Below, in pieces: positions 1-7,639 of a stretch of 36,880 nt of DNA. Source of the DNA: Thermoplasmata archaeon. GTDB taxonomy: Archaea > Thermoplasmatota > Thermoplasmata > Lutacidiplasmatales > UBA184. Both the position numbers and the translations under genes were made by a program. How positions within the stretch are numbered: the stretch's first letter is position 1; every line of letters starts with the position of its first letter. The notes under the pieces are model-generated. The model made no database searches. It worked only from the letters and a program-made list of their open reading frames with translations, and had not been told where the DNA came from. The stretch covers positions 1 through 36,880 of the forward strand of contig DAHVCH010000021.1 in assembly GCA_027314165.1 (NCBI GenBank), read 5' to 3'.

Positions 1-77
1 CGGGGCACGCTCGTCGGCGCGTCCCCCGTGGACCGGCCTGCTCCGCGATCCCATGCGTCCAGTCCTCGCCGGAGCAC
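1..77 (-). CDS. Possible 5' end of a gene leaving the window
   Basis: An open frame reads off the left edge from a GTG at 77 and would begin M-L-R-R-G-L-D-A-W-D. An AT-rich stretch at 89-103 lies about 20-26 bases upstream on this strand and resembles an archaeal TATA box, which suits a leaderless start. Only 25 codons are visible, so no family can be named. It would be divergent from the peptidase gene at 208. Confidence 0.25.
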   Translation of the reverse strand, partial: MLRRGLDAWDRGAGRSTGDAPTSVP

Positions 78-87
78 CTGTCCACCT

Positions 88-103
88 CGATAATAACCTA
101 AAG
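88..103 (-). promoter_or_regulatory. AT-rich TATA-like element
   Basis: The segment is strikingly AT-rich within about 70% GC DNA. On the minus strand it reads CTTTAGGTTATTATCG, placing a TATA-like core about 20-26 bases before the GTG at 77. It could serve a divergent gene whose body lies outside the window. Assignment is by composition and spacing only. Confidence 0.35.
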
Positions 104-207
104 CGGCCGGTCCCGGAGCTCGACCTCTGTCTCCTTCGGACCGCCGGGGCAGGGAGGGGGGGTTCGGGCCGCGCCTTTTTTCACCGCGGCGTTTCCGGGC
201 CGTTCCA

Positions 208-1260
208 ATGGCCCAGAACCGCACCCTCACCTCCGTGCACGGCGTCATGGTCGGCAACGCCGAGGACAAGGCGCGGACGACGGGGGTGACCGCGGTCGTC
301 TTCCCCGCCACCGCCCGAGGAGCGGTGGAGGTCCGGGGAGGGGCGCCTGGCACGATGCATACCGACTCGCTCGGCCCTTCGACGTGCTTCGGCGTCCTGG
401 GGGCCCTCTTCCTCAGCGGAGGGAGCCTCTACGGGCTCGACGCCGCGAAGGGGATCCGCCGAGGGGTCCTGGAGCGGGGCGGGGGCATCCAGGTCTTCGG
501 CTCCTACGACCGCCTCGTGGGCATCTCGGGGGCCATCCTCTTCGACCTCCCCCGGAAGAGCCGCCTGCGCGCGGACTACGGGACGCTGGGCTACCGCGCG
601 GCCAAGGTCGCGAGCCGCGCGCCCGTTCCCAGCGGCAACTGCGGGGTCGGGACCGGCGCCACCGTGGGGAAGTTCCTCGGGCGGGACCATGCGATGAAGG
701 GCGGGCTCGGCTCGGCCGCGAGGCCCATCCCCGGAGGGGGGCGCGTCGCGGCCCTGGTGGCGGTGAACGCGGTGGGCAACGTCGTGGACCCCTCCACGGG
801 GCAGGTCGTCGCCGGGGCCCGGAGGTCCGAGGGCGGGTTCGCGGGAAGCGACGACATGTTCCAGTCGCTCCGGCGCGCCTCCCACCCCTCTCCCCCGAGG
901 GGGACCAGCCTCGCGATCCTGGCGACGGACCTCCCACTCTCCCGCCGCGACCTGTTCCGTGTCGCTCAAGCGGCCCACGATGGCCTCGCGCGTTCGGTCG
1001 TCCCTTCCCACAGTTCGACCGATGGGGACACGGTCTTCGTCGTCTCCACTTCACCGGAGAGCCCGAGGGGCCCGTGGAGGGGCAAGGGGGGCGAACCTTA
1101 CCCGGGAGCCATGGCGGACCTGGTGGGTCCCCATGCGTCGGACGCGGTGGTCGAGGCGACCCTCGACGCGGTCCGCTCCGCGAAGGGCTGGCCGGGATTG
1201 CCCTCCGTATCTGACCTGCAGGAACCGGGGAAGGGCAGGAGAGGGGGGCGGAAGCGGTGA
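208..1260 (+). CDS. P1 family peptidase (DmpA/aminopeptidase-esterase, S58)
   Basis: The 350-residue protein matches the DmpA/BapA/P1 family, Ntn-type hydrolases that self-cleave into two chains and act as aminopeptidases, amidases or esterases. Family features visible are the N-terminal GVMVGNAEDK segment, a Gly-rich LSGGSLYGLDAA region, the GNCGVGTGATVGK segment, the AALVAVNAVGNVVDP strand, and the DGDTVF motif near residue 275. Length fits the family (about 330-380). ATG 208 is the first good start. The stop overlaps the GTG of the next gene, so the RidA-like protein is probably co-translated. The physiological substrate cannot be told from sequence. Confidence 0.88.
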   Translation: MAQNRTLTSVHGVMVGNAEDKARTTGVTAVVFPATARGAVEVRGGAPGTMHTDSLGPSTCFGVLGALFLSGGSLYGLDAAKGIRRGVLERGGGIQVFGSYDRLVGISGAILFDLPRKSRLRADYGTLGYRAAKVASRAPVPSGNCGVGTGATVGKFLGRDHAMKGGLGSAARPIPGGGRVAALVAVNAVGNVVDPSTGQVVAGARRSEGGFAGSDDMFQSLRRASHPSPPRGTSLAILATDLPLSRRDLFRVAQAAHDGLARSVVPSHSSTDGDTVFVVSTSPESPRGPWRGKGGEPYPGAMADLVGPHASDAVVEATLDAVRSAKGWPGLPSVSDLQEPGKGRRGGRKR

Positions 1261-1775
1261 AGCGTTCCGCGGTCCGGTCGGCAGATGGCAAGCGAAGAGC
1301 CCCGCGTCGGTCGTCGGGCGCAGCACGGGCGAAGGCCGCCCGGGACCCGGACCGGGTCCGGTACTCCTCCGGGTCGGTGTGGGAACCCGTCGTCGGGTAC
1401 TCCCGGGCCGTGCGGGTGGGAGCGTTGGTCCACGTCTCGGGCACGACGGCCACGGGCCCGCGAGGAAACATCGTCGGCGTCCGGGACCCCTACCTTCAGA
1501 CCCAGGTGGCCCTCGCCAACATCGCCCGCGCGCTCGTCGCCGTCGGCAGCGGTCTGGACGACGTGGTCCGCACCCGCATCTACGTGACCGACATCTCGAA
1601 GTGGGAGCAGATCGGGCGGGCCCACGGCGAGGTCTTCGGTAACGTGCGCCCCGCGACCTCCATGGTGCAGGTGTCCGCGCTCATCTCCCCCGAGATGCTG
1701 GTGGAGATCGAGGCCGAAGCGGTGGTCGGTCCTCCGCAGCCACGTCGACCTGGACGCCCCGGCACCTCCCGCTGA
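1257..1775 (+). CDS. RidA/YjgF/YER057c/UK114 family protein
   Basis: The protein has 172 residues. Residues about 30-160 form a Rid domain: W-E-P-V-V-G-Y-S-R-A-V, VSGTTA, the ALANIARAL helix, RTRIYVTDISKW and a final LVEIEAEAVV strand. Founding RidA members deaminate reactive enamine/imine intermediates released by PLP enzymes; the catalytic Arg of true RidA sits in the R-T-R-I-Y strand, which is present, but many Rid subfamilies have other roles. The first 30 residues are basic and likely disordered. GTG 1257 overlaps the upstream TGA (GTGA), indicating translational coupling to the P1 peptidase. Confidence 0.85.
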   Translation: MKRSAVRSADGKRRAPRRSSGAARAKAARDPDRVRYSSGSVWEPVVGYSRAVRVGALVHVSGTTATGPRGNIVGVRDPYLQTQVALANIARALVAVGSGLDDVVRTRIYVTDISKWEQIGRAHGEVFGNVRPATSMVQVSALISPEMLVEIEAEAVVGPPQPRRPGRPGTSR

Positions 1776-1786
1776 GCGGACGGACC

Positions 1787-1802
1787 GGGGCCCTTGGGCC
1801 CC
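1787..1802. terminator. Hairpin between convergent genes
   Basis: GGGGCCC-TT-GGGCCCC is a perfect seven-pair inverted repeat in the 44-base gap between the convergent RidA and HTH-CBS genes. It could act on both strands. There is no T tract, so intrinsic termination is inferred from position only. Confidence 0.45.
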
Positions 1803-1819
1803 CGACCTGCGGCGGGACC

Positions 1820-2407
1820 CTACCCCGAGGCCGGGGGGGTCTTTCGTCGGAGCGGGGAATGCCGGAGCCCTCGGATGAGGTCGGTCTTCGTCACGATCCC
1901 TCGCAGCTCGCCCCGAGAGGTGACCAGCACCGCAGGGTATCGGGTCAGCACGGTCGCCAGGAGGTCCGCGGGGAAGTCCTCCCCCACCTGGGGATATCCG
2001 GGTTCCTGCACGTCGCGGACCCTGGCCCGTCGGCGACCCGGGTCCGCGAGGGCCTTCAGCAAGGCCGTGTCCGAGAGGCCCCCCGTGATCCGTCCGTCCT
2101 CGACCACCGGGAGCTGAGAGAAGCCCCGCTTCTCCATGAGCTCCCCCGCGGCCGGGAGCGACGTCGAGGCTTCCAGGGTCGTGACCCCGGGGTTCATCAC
2201 GTCGCGCGCGAGGAGGTGGGGGTTGGCCTCCCCCTCCTGCGATTCCAGGAAACGGAAGATCGACTGCGCCAGCGCGTAGGATGGGCGGATCCTTCCGCGC
2301 TCGATCCGAGAGACCGTGGCGACGGACCGACCCACGGCCCTCGCCATGTCACGGACCGGGATGCCCAGCGCCTGTCTCCGTCGCCGGATCTCCTCCAGCG
2401 TGTCCAT
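1820..2407 (-). CDS. HTH (XRE-type) plus CBS-pair transcriptional regulator
   Basis: The protein has 195 residues. Residues 1-50 form an XRE/Cro-type helix-turn-helix (LEEIRRRRQALGI, then RDMARAVG, then SVATVSRIERG-RIRPS). Residues about 65-185 hold two CBS motifs (ARDVMNPGVTTLE... FSQLPVVEDGRITGGLS, then PAVLVTSRGELRGIVTKTDLI), which usually bind adenine nucleotides. This architecture is widespread in archaea as a predicted ligand-sensing regulator. ATG 2407 is preferred because the ATG at 2347 would destroy the HTH, although it makes a 59-base overlap with the upstream gene. It is the last gene of a minus-strand run that begins at argS. Confidence 0.85.
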   Translation of the reverse strand: MDTLEEIRRRRQALGIPVRDMARAVGRSVATVSRIERGRIRPSYALAQSIFRFLESQEGEANPHLLARDVMNPGVTTLEASTSLPAAGELMEKRGFSQLPVVEDGRITGGLSDTALLKALADPGRRRARVRDVQEPGYPQVGEDFPADLLATVLTRYPAVLVTSRGELRGIVTKTDLIRGLRHSPLRRKTPPASG

Positions 2408-3341
2408 CCTCGGCGGTCTCCTCCGCGTGCCCCGACCAAGGAGCTGGAGATAGCGCTTCTCGTGGGGGGGAGCCCAGTCCTCTCCCCCTCCGCCGCCGGG
2501 CGAGCACCACCACCAGGGCCGCCACAAGCAGCCCGACCACGACACCCACCGAGAGGTCGACCAGGAGGGTGTCGGAAGAGACCCCAAGGAAGGGACCCCC
2601 GCTGGAGGGGGCCGAGCTGTTCCCGACGGAGAAGTGCGCCCAGGTCACGTAACCCGATTCGATCCCGAAGGTCCCCACCGCGGTGACGGAGCCCTTCGTG
2701 AGCCTCCAGGAGTGGGTGCCCTGGGAGAGGTTCAGGTCGAGGATGACGCCTCCCTCGGCGTTCGTCCCCTGTCCGAGCACCGTGACCTGATCGATCTCGA
2801 AACTGGCGGAGGCGGGGAAGTAGGACCCCTCGAGCCGCCCGGGCGGAAGAGGTCCCTGATAGGTCGAGTTCAGTGGCACCCTCAGGAGGGAGGTCCCGGC
2901 GACGGTCGCGGTGGTGTTGTCGGTCTGGAACCCCGTCGCGGAGGCCGTGAGGGGATAGGTCCCGTTCGCCCAGGGGTGGAGCGAGATCAGGTGCCCGGTC
3001 GCGTCGGTGGTCCCCTGGAAGGTCCGGTTCATCCACACCGAGGCCCCCGGGACTCCCACGGAGCTCGTGCGGTTCACGACGTAGAACGTGACGGCCCAGG
3101 TGGCGGCCGGTCGCATCCCGGCGTGCGTGCGGGCCTCCCCCACCGATGGAGAGGACGCGGTGGGAGAGGCGTGGAGCGAGGAGCTCGGAGATGTGGAGGA
3201 CGGGCCGGGGCGGACCGGCAGGAGGGACCCCGCGCTCCGCGCCGAGGGCGCCTCGCCGGGAAGGAGGAGGGCGACCGTCAGCACGAGGACCAGCAGGGCG
3301 ACGGGGCCTCGGATGGACCTCCCGCGGGGCTCGAGGGGCAC
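2349..3341 (-). CDS. Membrane-anchored surface protein with signal peptide
   Basis: The protein has 330 residues. It has a hydrophobic N-terminal segment (VALLVLVLTVALLLPG, about 13-28) like a signal peptide and a C-terminal helix (LSVGVVVGLLVAALVVVLA, about 262-282) followed by RRRRGRG, giving an outside-facing body with a cytoplasmic tail. A segment around 80-150 (VPGASVWMNRTFQGTTDATG, then YPLTASATGFQTDNTT) resembles carboxypeptidase-regulatory-like beta-sandwich repeats. Many N-x-S/T sites suggest archaeal N-glycosylation. Its 3' end overlaps the HTH-CBS gene. Function unknown; the fold is inferred. Confidence 0.7.
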   Translation of the reverse strand: MPLEPRGRSIRGPVALLVLVLTVALLLPGEAPSARSAGSLLPVRPGPSSTSPSSSLHASPTASSPSVGEARTHAGMRPAATWAVTFYVVNRTSSVGVPGASVWMNRTFQGTTDATGHLISLHPWANGTYPLTASATGFQTDNTTATVAGTSLLRVPLNSTYQGPLPPGRLEGSYFPASASFEIDQVTVLGQGTNAEGGVILDLNLSQGTHSWRLTKGSVTAVGTFGIESGYVTWAHFSVGNSSAPSSGGPFLGVSSDTLLVDLSVGVVVGLLVAALVVVLARRRRGRGLGSPPREALSPAPWSGHAEETAEDGHAGGDPATETGAGHPGP

Positions 3342-3367
3342 GCTCGAGGATGGGCGCCCGGCCTCAA

Positions 3368-3380
3368 GGGGCTTTGCCCC
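3368..3380 (-). terminator. GGGGC-TTT-GCCCC hairpin
   Basis: A five-pair stem with a three-base loop lies about 30 bases after the stop of the minus-strand gene at 3411-4028. An identical 13-base element occurs at 19524-19536, again just after a minus-strand gene, so it may be a recurring transcription-end signal. Confidence 0.4.
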
Positions 3381-3410
3381 GCGGGACGCGCGGCCTCGCG
3401 CGGTCGGGGG

Positions 3411-4028
3411 TCACAGGGTGGCCGAGCCGCTCACCGTCGAGGACCCCGATCCGAAGGCCTCCAACGTGTCGTGGGACCCGGCCAGCGGGAAGGGCGAGAG
3501 GATCGAGAGGGAGCCGGCGTCCATGAACGGCACGAGGTTCGAGTTCCACGCCGTCGATCCTGCGGGGGAAGGGTACGCCGCGAGGATGTCCCCCTCGAGG
3601 CTCATCAGCAGCACCACCCACCCCGTGAGGTTCGTAGAGACGGCCAGGCACTGGTAGAACGGGGTCCCCCCGTCGCAAGCGCCGGGGGCGCCCCCGGAGG
3701 GGACGGTCGCGTTCGCGGGGGTGAGCACCCGCAGGCCCGTCATCCCGGTGCTCAGGCCCGACGGCGCCGTGATCGTGAGGTTCACGATGTAGACGTGGTC
3801 GCGGTACGCGCTCGACTCCCCGGCCAGGCCGAGCGTGTAGCTCGGGGTCCCAGGTCCGTGGTTCATGAAGGTCAGATGGTTGGTCGAGTAGAGGTAGGCG
3901 AAGACGCCGGCGACCACGATCAGGACGACCAGCGGGGCCAGCACGTAGCGGAGCGGGGTCGGGGGCTTCCGGCGGCGCTCCGCCTCCCGGAGGTCCGCGT
4001 CCCACACGCCTTCCTGGTAGCGCCCCAT
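3411..4028 (-). CDS. Hypothetical protein with one N-terminal membrane helix
   Basis: The protein has 205 residues. Residues 1-27 are charged (E-A-E-R-R-R-K), followed by a helix (YVLAPLVVLIVVAGVFAYLY, about 28-47), then an extracellular-type beta-rich domain with two cysteines (GACDGGTPFYQC) and several N-x-S/T sites. This is a type II-like membrane anchor. The gene is downstream of elp3 and upstream of another surface protein. The overall plan resembles the protein at 35457-36134, but no sequence similarity is claimed. I do not recognise the family. Confidence 0.65.
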   Translation of the reverse strand: MGRYQEGVWDADLREAERRRKPPTPLRYVLAPLVVLIVVAGVFAYLYSTNHLTFMNHGPGTPSYTLGLAGESSAYRDHVYIVNLTITAPSGLSTGMTGLRVLTPANATVPSGGAPGACDGGTPFYQCLAVSTNLTGWVVLLMSLEGDILAAYPSPAGSTAWNSNLVPFMDAGSLSILSPFPLAGSHDTLEAFGSGSSTVSGSATL

Positions 4029-4075
4029 GATCGTCTCTTTCTCCCCCCCCGCCCGGCCTTTCTCCCTGCCGGCCT

Positions 4076-5689
4076 TCAGCTCTCCGTGCTCGACAGGAGC
4101 TCCTTCGCCATCCAGGGCCCCGCGTGGACAAAGCCGAGCTTCGCGTAGTACCCTCGCGTCCCCACCGCAGAGATCACGTAGAGCCGGCGGGCGCCCGAGG
4201 CCCGGGCCTCCTCCTCCGCGAGGCGGACGAGCCGCTTGCCGAGGCCGGTGTGCTGGACCTGGGACCCGCGGTCGGCCTCACCCTCGACCGGGACCTCGGT
4301 GCCCAGGACCTTCAGCTCCCGGATCACGGGCTCGGTGAGCGCCCCGGGCACGTCCCCGCGGGGGAACCGGAGGCGGAGGAAACCGGCGAGCGTTCCGGTC
4401 TCGTCGTCCTCCAAAGAGAAGAAGACCTCCTTCCCGCCCGCCGCGGAGTACGGGGTCCGGTGGTCCATCCACTCGGCACCCGGGCGGTTGGCGGCCTTGC
4501 GGCCCACCTCCCGGCACCTCAGGCACGGGCAGGACCTTCCGCGTTCGGCGAGCTTCTGGAGCGCGAGCTGCCGCAGGTTGCTCTTGCGCACCCCCGCCGC
4601 GATGAGCCGCGCCGGGATGTCGCGCTGGATCCTCTGGATCCTCACGTAGCCGGGCAGCCGCTCCTTCGCGGAGGCGATGACCTCCGCCGCGGTCTCCGCA
4701 TCGTAGGGCTCGTAGCGGCCCGCCTTCCACTCCTCGTGCAGACCGGTGCCCGGCATCACGAGGCAAGGGTAGAGCTTCAGCATGTCCGGCTGGAACTCCT
4801 CGCCGGAGAAGAGCCGGGCCAGGTCCTCCACGTCCTTCGAGGGGTCCATCCCCGGAAGCCCCGGCATCATGTGGTAGCCGACCTTCAGCCCGAAGTCCCG
4901 CGCACGGCCGGTGGCCTCGACCACGTCATGGACCGTATGCGCCCGGTGGACGTGCTCGAGCACGGGGTCCCGGAGCGACTCGACCCCGAACTCGACGCGG
5001 GTGACCCCCCAGCGGACGAGGCGGGAGAGCTGCTCGACGGACGCCTGGTCCGGCCGGGTCTCGACGGTGAGGCCTACACACCTCGACCGGGCCCGCTCGT
5101 TCGCCCGGTGGGCCTCCTCCAGCGAGGAGGACGGCGCCGTCGCTCCGTTGAGCGCGTCGAAGGTGCGGCGGATCGTGGCCTCCTGCCAGTCCTGCGGGCG
5201 GGAGGTGAAGGTCCCGCCCATCAGGATCACCTCGACCTTGCTGACCTCGTGCCCGATCTCCTCCAGCGCCCCCAGCCGGTGGCGGGTGATGAGGAACGGG
5301 TCGTAGCCGAACTGCGCTCCCCGGAGCGCGGACGGCTCCTCTCCCGTGTAGCTCTGGGGCGTCCCGAGGTCGGGCCCGCCGGGACAGTAGGTGCACTTGC
5401 CGTGCGGGCAGCGCCAGGGGGAGGTCATGACCGCCACCACGCTCACGCCCGAGAGCGTGCGTGTCGGCTTCAGCCGGAGGCTCGAGCGCGCCGCCGCCTG
5501 CTCCTCCGGGGGCAGCCGGGCCAGGAGGTCCGGGTTCGTGGGCAGCTCCTTCCAGTGGCCCGCCCGAGCCATGGCGAGCTTCTGCGTCTGGACCTTGTCC
5601 GTCACGGGGCGGGGCGCGTGCCGGTGGCCCTCGCCGGCGGGCGAGGAGGGCTCCGACCCCTCCAGCGGCGGGGTCTCCCCCTCCGCCAT
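4076..5689 (-). CDS. elp3: Elp3 tRNA U34 carboxymethyl transferase (radical SAM + GNAT)
   Basis: The protein has 537 residues, normal for archaeal Elp3. The N-terminal half is a radical SAM domain with an extended cysteine motif (CPHGKCTYCPGGPD, about residue 93), then VILMGGTF and TVETRPD segments typical of Elp3. A cysteine-containing segment (CPCLRCREVG) and PYSAAGGKEVF lead into a C-terminal GNAT domain (HTGLGKRLV, then YYAKLGF) that binds acetyl-CoA. Elp3 installs the carboxymethyl group on wobble uridine of tRNAs; archaea use Elp3 alone. The start lies three bases after the isomerase stop, so they are probably one transcript. Confidence 0.95.
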   Translation of the reverse strand: MAEGETPPLEGSEPSSPAGEGHRHAPRPVTDKVQTQKLAMARAGHWKELPTNPDLLARLPPEEQAAARSSLRLKPTRTLSGVSVVAVMTSPWRCPHGKCTYCPGGPDLGTPQSYTGEEPSALRGAQFGYDPFLITRHRLGALEEIGHEVSKVEVILMGGTFTSRPQDWQEATIRRTFDALNGATAPSSSLEEAHRANERARSRCVGLTVETRPDQASVEQLSRLVRWGVTRVEFGVESLRDPVLEHVHRAHTVHDVVEATGRARDFGLKVGYHMMPGLPGMDPSKDVEDLARLFSGEEFQPDMLKLYPCLVMPGTGLHEEWKAGRYEPYDAETAAEVIASAKERLPGYVRIQRIQRDIPARLIAAGVRKSNLRQLALQKLAERGRSCPCLRCREVGRKAANRPGAEWMDHRTPYSAAGGKEVFFSLEDDETGTLAGFLRLRFPRGDVPGALTEPVIRELKVLGTEVPVEGEADRGSQVQHTGLGKRLVRLAEEEARASGARRLYVISAVGTRGYYAKLGFVHAGPWMAKELLSSTES

Positions 5690-5692
5690 CGG

Positions 5693-6838
5693 TCAGGCCC
5701 CTCTTCCTTCGAGCCAGGCCGCAGTCTGCCCCGTGATGACCTTCCTGACCTTGCGCAGGTCCGGGAGGTCGCGGGCCCCGGTCAGGAACATCGCGGTCCG
5801 GAGCTCCTCCTCGAAGTATCGGAGCTCCTCGAGCGTCTCCTCGTAGCTCGACGCGGCGGCCCGCAGGATGCCCCCGGCAAAGCCCACGGCGGTCGCCCCC
5901 AGGGCGATGGCCCGCGCCGCATCGAGGCCGGAGCGCACTCCCCCGCTCGCGATGACGGGGAGCTTCAGGGGTGCGACCTCCATCAGGCTCACGGGAGCGG
6001 GGATCCCCCAGTCCCAGAAGGTGCGCCCGAGCCGGATCTGCCGCTTCGCGCCCTGCTTCACGGCGCGGTGATACTCGACCGCGGCGAAGGAGGTCCCTCC
6101 ACGCCCGCTCACGTCGAAGGCCTTCACGCCGGCCCCCTTCAGTCGCGTCGCCGCCTGCCGGCTGATCCCGGCCCCGGTCTCCTTGGCGAGGACGGGGAAC
6201 TTCCTGGCGAGCCTGCCGATCTGGGCGAGGCTGCCCTTCGCGTTCCGGTCCCCCTCCGGTTGGATCCGTTCCTGCAGGGGGTTGAGATGGATCGCGAGCA
6301 CGTCCGCCCCGATGAGCTCCATCGCTCTCCGGGTCTCCTCCTCTCCGACGACCTTCCCTCCGTCGGGTTGGGGGATGATCTGCGGGGCCCCGATGTTGGC
6401 GAACTTGAGCGGGACGGGGTAGTCGCGGGCGCACGAATAGCTCTCGGGGAAGGCGCCCTTCACGATCGCGGCGCGCTCGCTCCCCACCCCGAAGGCGATC
6501 CCGACCTCGGCGGCCGCGCGGGCCAGGTTCCGGTTGATGAAGGTCGCTCCCGGATAGCCGCCGGTCATGCCGGTGATGACCAGGGGCATGCGGAGCTCCT
6601 TCCCCAGGAGCTTGACCCGGGTGTCGATCTTGTCGTAGTCCACCTCGGGGAGCGAGTTGTGGACGAGCTGGACGTCCCCCCAGAACTTGTAGGAGCTCTC
6701 GACGTCCTCCTGGTTGAGGACGATCTGGACGTGCTCCGCCTTCCGGTGGGTCACCACGTCGCGCTCGAACTGCGCCTGCTCAGAGCGCGGCGACGCGGGG
6801 TCGGTCCCCGTCGAGGAGGGGGCCTGCCCACGTGCCAT
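5693..6838 (-). CDS. fni: Type 2 isopentenyl-diphosphate delta-isomerase
   Basis: This FMN-dependent enzyme interconverts IPP and DMAPP for archaeal lipid synthesis. Visible family features are THRKAEHV near the N-terminus, the TGMTGGYPGA loop, AIHLNPLQE, VLAKETGAGIS, DVSGRGGTSF and ASGGVRSGLDAARAIALGA. The start is uncertain. ATG 6838 overlaps the end of the kinase gene by 59 bases; ATG 6877 overlaps more; GTG 6757, just before THRKAEH, would give no overlap and a core-length protein. It sits directly after isopentenyl phosphate kinase, the preceding step in the alternative archaeal mevalonate route. Confidence 0.93.
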   Translation of the reverse strand: MARGQAPSSTGTDPASPRSEQAQFERDVVTHRKAEHVQIVLNQEDVESSYKFWGDVQLVHNSLPEVDYDKIDTRVKLLGKELRMPLVITGMTGGYPGATFINRNLARAAAEVGIAFGVGSERAAIVKGAFPESYSCARDYPVPLKFANIGAPQIIPQPDGGKVVGEEETRRAMELIGADVLAIHLNPLQERIQPEGDRNAKGSLAQIGRLARKFPVLAKETGAGISRQAATRLKGAGVKAFDVSGRGGTSFAAVEYHRAVKQGAKRQIRLGRTFWDWGIPAPVSLMEVAPLKLPVIASGGVRSGLDAARAIALGATAVGFAGGILRAAASSYEETLEELRYFEEELRTAMFLTGARDLPDLRKVRKVITGQTAAWLEGRGA

Positions 6839-7613
6839 GAACGTCCCCACCTCGGATCGCACGAGAGAGGGCTCCATGCGAGAGGCCGCTAATAAGACCT
6901 GCGCGGGAGCCTCCTGCGGCGATCGCCAGCATCGCCTCCACCTTCCCGCGGATGCCCCCCGTGACGTCCGGTCGGTCCGGGGCGGGGACGAGCGAGGGCG
7001 GCATCGACGTGCCGAGCTCGCCCAGCACCTCCCGCTTGCCGGCCGCCCGCTCTACGAGGATGCCGGGGACGTCGCTCACGAAGACCACCCGGGGGGCGGG
7101 AAGGTCGCGTGCCAGGTGGACCGCGAGCGTGTCGCCCGAGAGGATGGAGGAGCCCCAGGAGGTGTCCCGTACGACGTCCCCGAAGGTCACGGGCACGCCC
7201 CCCGCCAGCAGCACCTCCTGGAACGGTCCGACGTCGAAGGCCACCAGCTTTCCCTCGTGGTTCGTCAGCGCGGGGAAGGGCGGGACGGAGCGCGCCGGGA
7301 GGCCCGCGTCCAGGAGGGACCGCAGGACCGCCATGTGCAGCCGGCGGACCCCGTAGGCGGTCAACGCCGCCCCCCTCTCCCGGTTCGCGCGTCCGGGGGG
7401 AGGCCGGGCGAGCCCCCAGGCCTTCGCCAGGGGATGCGCGAAGGAGCCGGCGCCGTGGATCAGGACCAGCGGGTGCTTCCCCCTCTCCCATCCCTGGGCG
7501 ATCTCGCGGGCGAGACGATCGAGGACCTTCGGGCGGAGGTGGTAGTCCTCGCTCTTCCGGGTGACGATGCTCCCGCCCAGCTTCACCACGGTCAGGTGCG
7601 ATGCGGTCTGCAT
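6780..7613 (-). CDS. Isopentenyl phosphate kinase
   Basis: The protein has 277 residues of the amino acid kinase fold. The N-terminal VVKLGGSIVTRK binds phosphates, and LIHGAGSFAHPLAK carries the histidine that distinguishes isopentenyl phosphate kinases from other members. LSGDTLAVHLA, VVFVSDVPGI and DVTGGIRGKVEAML complete the ATP site. The enzyme phosphorylates isopentenyl phosphate to IPP in the alternative mevalonate pathways of archaea. The gene follows argS by 26 bases and overlaps the isomerase gene, a pairing that fits its role. ATG 7613 gives the expected N-terminus. Confidence 0.95.
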   Translation of the reverse strand: MQTASHLTVVKLGGSIVTRKSEDYHLRPKVLDRLAREIAQGWERGKHPLVLIHGAGSFAHPLAKAWGLARPPPGRANRERGAALTAYGVRRLHMAVLRSLLDAGLPARSVPPFPALTNHEGKLVAFDVGPFQEVLLAGGVPVTFGDVVRDTSWGSSILSGDTLAVHLARDLPAPRVVFVSDVPGILVERAAGKREVLGELGTSMPPSLVPAPDRPDVTGGIRGKVEAMLAIAAGGSRAGLISGLSHGALSRAIRGGDVHGTWAGPLLDGDRPRVAAL

Positions 7614-7639
7614 GCTCGGTCCCCTCCCCTCTCCCGTCC

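Noticed and set aside
2345-2347. Downstream ATG as start of the HTH-CBS gene, avoiding overlap
   Set aside because: It would remove the first helix of the XRE domain (LEEIRRRRQALGI). The overlapping start at 2407 gives a complete domain.
4124-6892. Very long plus-strand open frame (922 codons) opposite elp3 and the isomerase gene
   Set aside because: It is the antisense of two well-recognised genes. Its translation is rich in Arg, Gly, Pro and Leu without any family pattern. High GC removes stops.
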